In this document: positions 7,696 to 14,651 of the stretch, piece after piece
Layout: each line of letters starts with the position of its first letter
Numbering within the stretch: position 1 is the first letter of the stretch
DNA from: Litorimonas sp964414555
Lineage (GTDB): Bacteria; Pseudomonadota; Alphaproteobacteria; Caulobacterales; Maricaulaceae
DNA: 21,040 nucleotides
Assembly (NCBI GenBank): GCA_964414555.1
Contig: CAYPWW010000041.1
Location: forward strand, 1-21,040
Reading direction: 5' to 3'
Translations under genes and position numbers: made by a program
The notes under the pieces: model-generated
The model's database searches: none
Seen by the model: the letters and a program-made list of their open reading frames with translations, nothing else
What the model was told of the DNA's origin: nothing

Positions 7696-7760
7696 TGCAG
7701 TATCTCCGTTTGTTTCAATCAGTCTGGCGATATGGCGGTTTTACGGGCCATGTTCAAGGT

Positions 7761-8870
7761 CTAACCCCGATCAGGGGACAAGGTTTCGTAGACGCGCAAT
7801 ACGGCGGCTTGCAGGGCAGATTTGGAATAATCACGGGCAATGCGGTCGCGCGCCGTCGCTACCCCTGACAGCTGGCCCACTTTCAATATGGCGACGGCTA
7901 AGGCTTTTGCGTCACCCGGTGGGGTGCGAAAGCCCGTCTCGCCCGCGACTACCACTTCCACTGCACCGCCATGGTCGGCCGCCACGATGGGGCGGTTCAT
8001 GGCTTGGGCCTCTGCGGCGGTGCGGCCAAAAGCTTCTGGGTCCGTCGAAGGTGTCAGGACAATATCTGCGGCCGCCAGAACAACTGGCATATCCGTCGCG
8101 TGCCCCGCCAGATGCACGCGCGCGCCTACGTCCAGTGATTTGCCCAAGGCAGCGAGCTCAGCGACATAATCCGTCCGTCCCTGCGCGTCGCCGACAAGTA
8201 TGAGGCGATAGCTCTGAGGCAACTCCGCCAGCGCGCGGATGGCAACCGTCTGGCCTTTCCATCGCGTTAGACGTCCCGGCAGGACAAGGACTGTCTCTCC
8301 CGCTTGCACGCCCCAGCTCTTGCGTTTGGCGCCGATCTCATCTGCCGTCACGGCGGCAGGATCAAAGCGCGCCATATCTACCCCACGTGGGATAACCGTG
8401 ATTGTCTCAGCCGCTGTGCCGTGCTGCGCCATCAAGTGATCCCGCGTGAAATTAGAATTCGCGATGACGAGATCACCACGCGCCATGACGGAGTTATAGA
8501 ACCGCTTGAGCCCTGAGCGCGCATTATACGTCCCATGATAGGTCGTGACGAAAGGCACCTTTTCTGCGCGCGCGGCAAACATGGCGGGCCAAGCCGGCGC
8601 GCGAGAGCGGGCATGGACAACATCGATATCGTGTTCCGCAATCAGGCGGCGAATACCCGCGATCCGCCAAGGCACGGACAGGATGTTCTTTGAGCCGATA
8701 TCCGCGTGGTGATGCACCCCGCCGAGGCGCTCGACCTCTGTCACCAATCGCCCACCGGCTGAGAGCACATGCGCACCGTGGCCGGCCGCGACCAGCGCTT
8801 CGACCATCTCGACCGTTGTGCCTTCGACACCTCCGGCATTGAGGTCGGGCAGAATTTGCAGCACATGCAT
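7761..8870 (-). CDS. Glycosyltransferase family 4 (GT-B fold)
   Basis: A 369-residue retaining glycosyltransferase, presumably using a nucleotide sugar at the cytoplasmic face to build a surface polysaccharide, LPS core or glycolipid. The N-terminal Rossmann domain opens with HVLQILPDLNAGGVEGTTVE (glycine-rich acceptor loop). The C-terminal donor domain has LPGRLTRWKGQ (residues 198-207; Arg and Lys contacting the diphosphate) and the E-x7-E motif EAFGRTAAE (Glu279 and Glu287). The ATG at 8870 follows AAGG by seven bases. A 12-bp palindrome CACATGCATGTG (8862-8873) spans the start. It is divergent from the hydrolase gene with only 29 bases between start codons, and lies 65 bases upstream of infC. 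The sugar and acceptor are unknown, and no other polysaccharide gene is nearby. Confidence 0.9.
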   Translation of the reverse strand: MHVLQILPDLNAGGVEGTTVEMVEALVAAGHGAHVLSAGGRLVTEVERLGGVHHHADIGSKNILSVPWRIAGIRRLIAEHDIDVVHARSRAPAWPAMFAARAEKVPFVTTYHGTYNARSGLKRFYNSVMARGDLVIANSNFTRDHLMAQHGTAAETITVIPRGVDMARFDPAAVTADEIGAKRKSWGVQAGETVLVLPGRLTRWKGQTVAIRALAELPQSYRLILVGDAQGRTDYVAELAALGKSLDVGARVHLAGHATDMPVVLAAADIVLTPSTDPEAFGRTAAEAQAMNRPIVAADHGGAVEVVVAGETGFRTPPGDAKALAVAILKVGQLSGVATARDRIARDYSKSALQAAVLRVYETLSPDRG

Positions 8871-8899
8871 GTGACGACCTTACACGAACGGAAATAGAA

Positions 8900-9634
8900 A
8901 TGCCCGCCTTTCTCGACACGGATGATGGACATCGGATCGCCTATGAAATGAGCGATGGAGAAGGTCCGACGCTAATCTGGTGCGGTGGGCTGAAATCCGA
9001 CATGGAAGGCGGGAAGGCGACCCATCTGCACGCTTGGGCCAAAGCGAAAGGACAAGCTTTCATCCGCTTTGATTATTTCGGCCACGGGCAAAGCACGGGC
9101 GATTTCACCGATGGGACGATCTCGCGTTGGGCCGCAGATGTGGCCCGTGTGCGAGACAAGCTAACGGACGGTCCGGTGATCCTAATCGGCTCCAGCATGG
9201 GCGGGTGGGCGGCCCTCTTGGCGGCGATGGCAAATACGGCGGCGACAGCGGGGCTAGTGCTGATCAACCCTGCCCCGGACTTTACAGAAAAATTGACCGT
9301 CGCGAATTGGACGGCGGAACAGCTGCGTCAGTTAGAAGATAATGGCGTGGTTTATGAACCATCAGGATATGAAGAGCCTTACGCCTATTCCAAAGCCCTG
9401 ATCGAGGATGGTCGCGCGCGGCAAATTCTCGATCTGCCGATCCCACTGAATTGCCCCGTGCGGATCTTGCAGGGCTATGAAGATGACGTCGTGCCGTGGA
9501 TGCACTCCAAACGCTTGATCGACATGATTACGTCAAAAGACGTGACCTACACCCTCGTCGCAGGCGGCGATCACAGCCTCTCGCGGGAGGGGGATTTGCG
9601 TTTGATAGAGAGCGCGATTGCGGGGCTGTCGTGA
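8900..9634 (+). CDS. Alpha/beta hydrolase, ABHD10-like (possible acyl-thioesterase)
   Basis: A 244-residue serine hydrolase without a signal peptide. The nucleophile elbow GSSMGGW places the catalytic serine at residue 99. The acid is in GYEDDVVPW and the histidine is His225 in GGDHSLS, so the triad is complete. The sequence follows mitochondrial ABHD10 closely in order and wording (AFIRFDYFGHGQSTGDF, then SRWAADVARVRDKL, then PLNCPVRILQGYEDDVVPW). ABHD10 is an S-depalmitoylase that also hydrolyses acyl-glucuronides, so an acyl-thioester or ester substrate is plausible here. The start ATG is preceded by CGGAAATAGAA, a weak ribosome site. It is divergent from the glycosyltransferase, and the short 29-base gap means each promoter must reach into the neighbour's coding sequence or be extremely compact. 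Confidence 0.88.
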   Translation: MPAFLDTDDGHRIAYEMSDGEGPTLIWCGGLKSDMEGGKATHLHAWAKAKGQAFIRFDYFGHGQSTGDFTDGTISRWAADVARVRDKLTDGPVILIGSSMGGWAALLAAMANTAATAGLVLINPAPDFTEKLTVANWTAEQLRQLEDNGVVYEPSGYEEPYAYSKALIEDGRARQILDLPIPLNCPVRILQGYEDDVVPWMHSKRLIDMITSKDVTYTLVAGGDHSLSREGDLRLIESAIAGLS

Positions 9635-9726
9635 TAGTGCCCGTAAGGGACGCCATGCTCACACAAGTGTGACGCGCAATCTCAAAACAAAGTCCCTATG
9701 GGTTCTCCATTAATTTGGAGGAACAC

Positions 9727-10203
9727 ATGCAAAATACATTCTTGAAACCCTTGGCCGCAATCGCGCTAACCATCACACTCAGCGCCTGCGGTGATGCGAC
9801 AAAGGTCGAAGCCCCCACGACTGACGCCATGAAACCCAAAGTCACAGAGATGGCTGGCGAGATGATGGCGACAAAAACCAAAGCTGTCATCGTCTATGCC
9901 GACTGGTGTTCGAGCTGCAAGGTTCTGGACCCTGCCGTGAAGAAGGCCCGCTCCATGGGGGACGTCCCGGGCGTGGAATTCGTTGTGTTGGATTACACGG
10001 ATAAAGACGCAGACGCATTTTACGCACAAGCCAAAGCTGCAGGCGTTGAATCTGCCGTGCGCGCGTATCAAGCGGGCACCATTAAAACAGGTCAAATGCT
10101 GTTGGTCGATGTAGACGACGCCAAAGTCATCGGCAAAGTCACGAAAGAAGACGCAGCGCCTGCGATTTTGGCTAAGCTGAAAGATGCCGTCGCGGCCTCT
10201 TAA
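9727..10203 (+). CDS. Thioredoxin-fold lipoprotein
   Basis: A 158-residue exported, lipid-anchored protein. The N-terminal signal ends in a lipobox LSAC, with Cys21 the predicted lipidated residue. A short linker precedes a thioredoxin-like domain with VYADWCSSCKVLDP, giving a redox pair at Cys61/Cys64. This suggests a thiol-disulfide or reductant role in the periplasm. The usual cis-proline loop before the last strands is not evident: the corresponding segment reads GTIKTGQMLLVD. Activity may therefore differ from ordinary thioredoxins. The start is at 9727 because TTTGGAGGAA (9715-9724) is an excellent Shine-Dalgarno for it; the in-frame TTG at 9715 lies inside that site. The next gene, prmC, starts 49 bases after its stop. 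Confidence 0.85.
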   Translation: MQNTFLKPLAAIALTITLSACGDATKVEAPTTDAMKPKVTEMAGEMMATKTKAVIVYADWCSSCKVLDPAVKKARSMGDVPGVEFVVLDYTDKDADAFYAQAKAAGVESAVRAYQAGTIKTGQMLLVDVDDAKVIGKVTKEDAAPAILAKLKDAVAAS

Positions 10204-10228
10204 AGCTGCACCACTTTACTTTCACCCT

Positions 10229-10252
10229 GCGCTGAGGCTAACGCTTTAGCGC
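10229..10252 (+). promoter_or_regulatory. 10-bp hairpin ending at the base before the prmC start codon
   Basis: GCGCTGAGGC and GCTTTAGCGC pair over 10 bp (two G-U pairs) around a TAAC loop. The last stem base is 10252 and the ATG begins at 10253. The only Shine-Dalgarno-like sequence upstream of prmC, GAGG (10234-10237), is buried in the 5' arm. There is no T-tract, so a normal intrinsic terminator for the lipoprotein gene is unlikely. A translational control element is the inference. Confidence 0.5.
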
Positions 10253-11152
10253 ATGGTAACCCCCCTCGATCAACGCCCGCGATCTGGCCCTTATTCCGGC
10301 CTCAATGCGCGCTCGGCCAAGCGGTTTTTGGCACAGGCTTTTACCGAGGCAGGCCTTCCCTTTGCGGAAGAGGATGCGCTGGAAATTGTTCTGGATGCGA
10401 CGGGTCTGGACCGCACCGGCCTGATGTTACGCGGTACAGAATTTCTGTCGCCCGAAGTTTTTGAGACAATCAAAATCAATATGGCGCGGCGTTTGGACGG
10501 CGAGCCAGTTGACCATATTCTAGGCTGGCGCGAGTTTTTTGGACGGCGTTTTGTGATCAGCGCAGAGGTTTTGTCGCCACGGGCCGATACGGAAGCCCTC
10601 ATTCGCGCAGCCCTTTCCGGGCTAAAAGATGTGAGCAATCCGCGCCTTCTCGACCTTGGCACAGGGTCGGGCGCGATTGGCCTGACACTCTTAGCGGAGC
10701 GGTCTGATGCGAGCCTGCTGGCGACCGATCTCTCGGACGCAGCGCTGTCCGCTGCACGCGGCAATGCAGAGGCTTTAGGTGTAGAGAGCCGCGCCGAATT
10801 TGCCCATGGTCCTTGGTGGGACGCCGTGCCGGACGACGCCCGTTTTGACGCGATCCTCTCCAACCCGCCCTATATCGACTCTTCGGCGTTGCAGACATTA
10901 GAGCCAGAGGTCGCGAATTATGATCCGGCGCTGGCCCTGCATGGCGGAACGGATGGTTTGGACGCCTATCGCGCGATTTTAAACGGGGCGTTGGATCGCT
11001 TGAAGCCCGGCGGGTGGCTGGGTCTGGAGATTGGCTATGACCAAGGCGCAGCCGTCATGACCTTGGTTCAAGCGGCAGGGTTTACCGCCGTCACGCTGAC
11101 CCAAGATTTGGGCGAGCAAGACCGCGTCGTCTCGGCCCAAAAGCCCGTCTGA
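10253..11152 (+). CDS. prmC: Release factor glutamine N5-methyltransferase PrmC (HemK)
   Basis: PrmC methylates the glutamine of the GGQ motif in release factors RF1 and RF2 using S-adenosylmethionine. The 299-residue protein has the N-terminal helical release-factor-binding domain, the hallmark GEPVDHILGWREFFG (84-98), the SAM motif LLDLGTGSGAIGL (132-144) and the catalytic NPPY (204-207), which holds the target amide. The length is normal. The ATG at 10253 has no free Shine-Dalgarno because a hairpin occupies 10229-10252. It is followed by DUF4167 and clpB, an order familiar from alphaproteobacteria, but the release-factor gene prfA that usually precedes it is absent here and replaced by the thioredoxin-fold lipoprotein gene. 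Confidence 0.95.
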   Translation: MVTPLDQRPRSGPYSGLNARSAKRFLAQAFTEAGLPFAEEDALEIVLDATGLDRTGLMLRGTEFLSPEVFETIKINMARRLDGEPVDHILGWREFFGRRFVISAEVLSPRADTEALIRAALSGLKDVSNPRLLDLGTGSGAIGLTLLAERSDASLLATDLSDAALSAARGNAEALGVESRAEFAHGPWWDAVPDDARFDAILSNPPYIDSSALQTLEPEVANYDPALALHGGTDGLDAYRAILNGALDRLKPGGWLGLEIGYDQGAAVMTLVQAAGFTAVTLTQDLGEQDRVVSAQKPV

Positions 11153-11177
11153 AAAATCGCTTTGCAAGCGGGATAGG

Positions 11178-11202
11178 CTTTGCTAGGCCAATTCTAGCAG
11201 AG
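11178..11202 (+). terminator. Hairpin between prmC and the DUF4167 gene (weak or processing element)
   Basis: CTTTGCTAG pairs with CTAGCAGAG over 9 bp (one G-U) around GCCAATT. It starts 26 bases after the prmC stop. No T-tract follows, so it may be a weak terminator or an mRNA-processing or stability element rather than a full stop. Confidence 0.35.
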
Positions 11203-11325
11203 ATTAGCGGTGCACATAATCGCAAACCGCCCTGCACAGCCGAAACACCAATATCCCACCGCGCATGAGGCGCAATGTGATAATTAGGGGCAATTTCGGC
11301 CAACACCGTTCGAGGAAGACTTACG

Positions 11326-11910
11326 ATGAAGCGTCAACGCGGCCGTAATCGCAATAAGAATAATCGCAATAACAACCACAATAATCACAACCGGTCGATG
11401 GACAGCCAAGGCCCGGATGTGAAGGTGCGGGGCAATGCTGCGACGATCTATGAAAAATATACGACATTGGCGCGGGACGCCAAAATGTCGGGTAGCCGCG
11501 TCAAAGCGGAAAACTATCTTCAACATGCCGAGCACTACCTGCGGCTGATGAATGAGCAAGAGGCCGCCAAAGCCGCCGCACGCGAAAAGGCCGAAGCCGA
11601 ACGCGCCGCGCGAGGCGAGAAGAATGATGACGAAGACGGCGATGAGAACCGCCGCAATAACCGTCATCGGAACCGTCGTGACCGCGATGAAAACAAAAAA
11701 GACGACAAGCGCGAAGACACCGGCGCTGAGACGCCCTCAGAGCTAGACGTCGTGACACCAGTCGTTGACGTCAAACCGCGCAAAACCGCAAAGCCAAAGG
11801 CGAAAAAGGCCGAAGCAGATGACGCGGTCGCCGAGACGGGTGACAAACCAAAGCGACGTCGCAAAGCGCCGGCCCGCAAAGATGACACAGAAGTCGAAGC
11901 GGCAGAATAA
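11326..11910 (+). CDS. DUF4167 domain protein, low-complexity basic/acidic
   Basis: A 194-residue protein of unknown function, found next to prmC and clpB in many alphaproteobacteria. Residues 1-22 are an Arg/Asn/His run (RGRNRNKNNRNNN, then HNNHNR). Residues about 29-75 are the conserved DUF4167 core (DVKVRGNAATIYEKYTTLAR, then VKAENYLQHAEHYLRL). After that come an Ala/Glu/Lys helix, an Asp/Glu-Arg/Asn region (NRRNNRHRNRRDRDE) and a Lys/Pro-rich tail. The basic Asn/Arg-rich segments look suited to binding RNA or ribosomes, but this is inference only. A strong GAGGAAG (11312-11318) lies seven bases before the ATG. The 173 bases between prmC and this gene contain a hairpin (11178-11202) and no evident ORF. 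Confidence 0.85.
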   Translation: MKRQRGRNRNKNNRNNNHNNHNRSMDSQGPDVKVRGNAATIYEKYTTLARDAKMSGSRVKAENYLQHAEHYLRLMNEQEAAKAAAREKAEAERAARGEKNDDEDGDENRRNNRHRNRRDRDENKKDDKREDTGAETPSELDVVTPVVDVKPRKTAKPKAKKAEADDAVAETGDKPKRRRKAPARKDDTEVEAAE

Positions 11911-11976
11911 CGCCGCGCCCCTCACAGGCTGATCACACATCGATCAGTCGCTACAAATGTAAGCGCTCACCCCTGC

Positions 11977-12006
11977 CCCTTGCATGGCAGGACTCTATTC
12001 CCATCT
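11977..12006 (+). promoter_or_regulatory. Sigma-32 (RpoH)-type heat-shock promoter of clpB
   Basis: CCCTTGCAT (11977-11985) matches the CTTG core of the RpoH -35 element. After 14 bases comes CCCATCT (12000-12006), matching the CCCCATnT -10. Transcription would start near 12013-12017, giving a leader of about 40 bases before the clpB ATG. clpB is a classical sigma-32 gene, so motif and context agree. Confidence 0.7.
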
Positions 12007-12010
12007 CGGA

Positions 12011-12042
12011 TTCAACACGGCGCCTCGCTGCGCCCCATTGAA
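12011..12042 (+). promoter_or_regulatory. Structured 5' leader of clpB (two-stem hairpin)
   Basis: Outer stem TTCAA/TTGAA (12011-12015 with 12038-12042), a symmetric 3x3 internal loop (CAC/CCA), then inner stem GGCGC/GCGCC closing a CTCGCT loop. It covers nearly the whole predicted leader and ends four bases before the Shine-Dalgarno GAGGA (12046-12050). It could protect the mRNA or act in temperature-sensitive translation. The ribosome site is not itself paired, so thermometer function is only a possibility. Confidence 0.4.
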
Positions 12043-12056
12043 TTCGAGGATCCCTT

Positions 12057-14633
12057 ATGGATATCCAAGCCTATACCCAACGGGCACGCGGCGTCATCCA
12101 AACGGCCCAAACCGAGGCCGTCACCCGAGACCACCAACAGCTGACGCCTGCGCATGTTCTGCGCGCGCTCATCCATGAGGACGGCGGCTTGCCTCGCAAT
12201 CTTCTGCAAATGAGTGGCGCCTCACCGGATGCGCTGGACGCGGCGGTGAATGTGGCGCTGGAGAAGTTGCCCAAGGTCGAGGGCGGGTCAGGCCTGTCAC
12301 TCTCGAAACCTGCGATCAAAATTTTCGCGGTCGCCGAGAAAACCGCCAAAGACGCGGGCGACGCCTTTGTCACGATCGAACGCCTGCTGCTGTCCACTGT
12401 GTCCAATGCAGACAAACACCTTCGTGATGCATTAGCGAAAGGCGGCGTCGACGTGGCGCGTTTGGGCGAGGCCATAAAATCCGTTCGCAAGGACGAACCC
12501 GTGACCTCCGATACAGCCGAAGACCAATATGAAGCCTTGAGCAAATATGCCCGCGACCTGACTCAGGCCGCGCGTGACGGCAAACTGGATCCCGTCATTG
12601 GACGTGACGAAGAAATCCGCCGGACCCTGCAAGTCCTGTCTCGTCGGTCCAAGAACAACCCTCTGCTGATCGGGGAACCCGGCGTCGGCAAGACGGCCAT
12701 AGCAGAAGGCCTCGCCGTACGGATTGTCTCTGGCGATGTGCCCGAGTCCGTGCGCGACAAGAAATTGCTCGCGCTCGATATGGGGTCACTCATCGCGGGC
12801 GCGAAATATCGCGGCGAGTTTGAAGAGCGCCTGAAAGCCGTCCTGAAAGAGATCGAAAAAGCCGACGGCCAAATCATCCTGTTCATTGATGAAATCCACA
12901 CCCTCGTCGGAGCCGGCAAAGGCGACGGCGCGATGGATGCGGCGAATTTGCTCAAGCCTGCACTGGCGCGGGGCGAGCTGCATTGTATCGGCGCGACAAC
13001 GCTGGACGAATATCGCAAGCACTTGGAAAAAGACGCCGCCCTCGCGCGACGTTTCCTCAGCGTCTTTGTCACAGAGCCAAGCGTCGAAGATACCGTTTCT
13101 ATCCTTCGCGGGTTGAAAGAAAAATACGAAGTCCATCACGGCATCCGCATTTCCGATGCGGCCATCGTCAGCGCAGCGCAGTTGTCCAATCGATATATCA
13201 CGGATCGCTTTTTACCCGATAAGGCCATCGACTTGATGGACGAAGCAGCCAGCCGTTTACGCATGCAGGTTGATTCAAAGCCGGAAGCCCTCGACGAAAT
13301 CGACCGCCGGATCGTGCAATTACGTATCGAGGTCGAGGCCCTGAAAAAAGAAACTGATGACGCCTCCAAAGACCGGCTGATAAAACGCCAGTCTGAGATC
13401 GACGCGCTTCAAGCGCAGTCCGATGAAATGACCGCAACCTGGCAGGCAGAGAAAGCCAAGCTGGCCAGCGCCACCGACGTCAAAGAAGATTTGGAACGCG
13501 CGCGGTTCGAACTGGCCGATGCCGTGCGGCGCGGCGATTATGAGACCGCCGGACGCCTGCAGCATGAAGACATTCCTGCACTGGAAACACAAATGGCAGA
13601 GCTGGAGAACAGCTCTGACGATGTGATGGCCAGCGAAACCGTGACGTCTGAGACCATCGCGACTGTCGTGTCTCGCTGGACAGGTGTACCCGTCGAGAAA
13701 ATGCTAGAAGGCGAGCGCGAAAAACTGCTGAGCATGGAAAGCGTTTTGGGCGCGCGCGTCGTTGGCCAAGAGCGCGCGGTCGAGGCCGTCTCAGACGCCG
13801 TGCGCCGCGCACGCGCAGGCCTGCGCGATCCGCAGCGGCCCATCGGCAGCTTCATGTTCCTTGGTCCAACGGGTGTCGGCAAGACCGAGCTGACCAAGGC
13901 TCTCGCTGAATTTATGTTCGACAATGATCAGGCGATCACCCGGATCGACATGTCCGAATATATGGAAAAGCACAGCGTCAGCCGCTTGATCGGCGCACCG
14001 CCCGGCTATGTCGGCTATGACGAGGGCGGCGCCCTAACCGAAGCTGTGCGGCGGCGGCCTTATCAAGTCGTGCTATTCGACGAGGTCGAGAAAGCCCATC
14101 CCGATGTGTTCAACATCCTGCTGCAAGTGCTGGACGAAGGACGCCTGACAGACGGCCAAGGGCGCACGGTGGACTTCCGCAATACGCTGCTGATTATGAC
14201 GTCTAATATCGGGGCACAGCACCTGCTGAACCTGGCCGACGGCGACAATGTGCAGGCGGCAAAGGTCGGCGTCATGGCCGAGGTCAATGCGCATTTCCGT
14301 CCAGAATTCCTGAACCGGATTGATGAAATCCTGCTGTTCGAGCGACTAAAGCCCAAGCACATGGGCGCAATCGTGGATATACAAATTCGACGCCTACAGG
14401 GTTGGCTGAAGGACAAGCAGATCGTCCTAGAGCTCTCGGACGCGGCCCGCGAGCATCTTGCAAAAGCCGGTTATGATCCTAGTTTTGGTGCGCGCCCCCT
14501 AAAACGTGCAATCCAGAAACAGGTGCAAGATGAGCTAGCGCGAGAGCTATTGGGCGGACGTATTCACGACGGCGATGTGATCAAGGTCGATGCGGCAGGC
14601 GGAAAGATTCGGGTGAGTGTCAGCGAGACGTGA
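12057..14633 (+). CDS. clpB: ATP-dependent protein disaggregase ClpB
   Basis: A hexameric Hsp100/AAA+ chaperone that, with DnaK, pulls polypeptides out of aggregates in the cytoplasm. The 858 residues match the usual length (E. coli has 857). Order: N-terminal Clp_N repeats (about 1-145); AAA-1 with Walker A GEPGVGKT (206-213) and Walker B ILFIDEIH; the long coiled-coil M domain (about 400-525), which distinguishes ClpB from ClpA and ClpC; AAA-2 with Walker A GPTGVGKT (603-610) and Walker B VVLFDEVEKAH; and the C-terminal D2-small domain. The pore-loop tyrosines are visible in AKYRGEFEE and GYVGYDEGG. There is no ClpP-binding IGF/IGL tripeptide context, as expected. The ATG at 12057 has GAGGA seven bases upstream. 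A sigma-32-type promoter and a structured leader precede it. The convergent membrane-protein gene ends 18 bases after the stop. Confidence 0.97.
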   Translation: MDIQAYTQRARGVIQTAQTEAVTRDHQQLTPAHVLRALIHEDGGLPRNLLQMSGASPDALDAAVNVALEKLPKVEGGSGLSLSKPAIKIFAVAEKTAKDAGDAFVTIERLLLSTVSNADKHLRDALAKGGVDVARLGEAIKSVRKDEPVTSDTAEDQYEALSKYARDLTQAARDGKLDPVIGRDEEIRRTLQVLSRRSKNNPLLIGEPGVGKTAIAEGLAVRIVSGDVPESVRDKKLLALDMGSLIAGAKYRGEFEERLKAVLKEIEKADGQIILFIDEIHTLVGAGKGDGAMDAANLLKPALARGELHCIGATTLDEYRKHLEKDAALARRFLSVFVTEPSVEDTVSILRGLKEKYEVHHGIRISDAAIVSAAQLSNRYITDRFLPDKAIDLMDEAASRLRMQVDSKPEALDEIDRRIVQLRIEVEALKKETDDASKDRLIKRQSEIDALQAQSDEMTATWQAEKAKLASATDVKEDLERARFELADAVRRGDYETAGRLQHEDIPALETQMAELENSSDDVMASETVTSETIATVVSRWTGVPVEKMLEGEREKLLSMESVLGARVVGQERAVEAVSDAVRRARAGLRDPQRPIGSFMFLGPTGVGKTELTKALAEFMFDNDQAITRIDMSEYMEKHSVSRLIGAPPGYVGYDEGGALTEAVRRRPYQVVLFDEVEKAHPDVFNILLQVLDEGRLTDGQGRTVDFRNTLLIMTSNIGAQHLLNLADGDNVQAAKVGVMAEVNAHFRPEFLNRIDEILLFERLKPKHMGAIVDIQIRRLQGWLKDKQIVLELSDAAREHLAKAGYDPSFGARPLKRAIQKQVQDELARELLGGRIHDGDVIKVDAAGGKIRVSVSET

Positions 14634-14651
14634 GATACCCGAGCAACGCAC

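Noticed and set aside
7490..8203. A 237-codon plus-strand frame across infC and the glycosyltransferase
   Set aside because: It spans two recognised genes and their intergenic gap on the opposite strand, is rich in Arg/Pro/Ser and has no recognisable motif.
9659..9672. Inverted repeat TCACACAAGTGTGA after the hydrolase gene
   Set aside because: The two-base centre cannot form a hairpin, the half-sites face the wrong way for a CRP/FNR-type site, and nothing else marks a promoter there.
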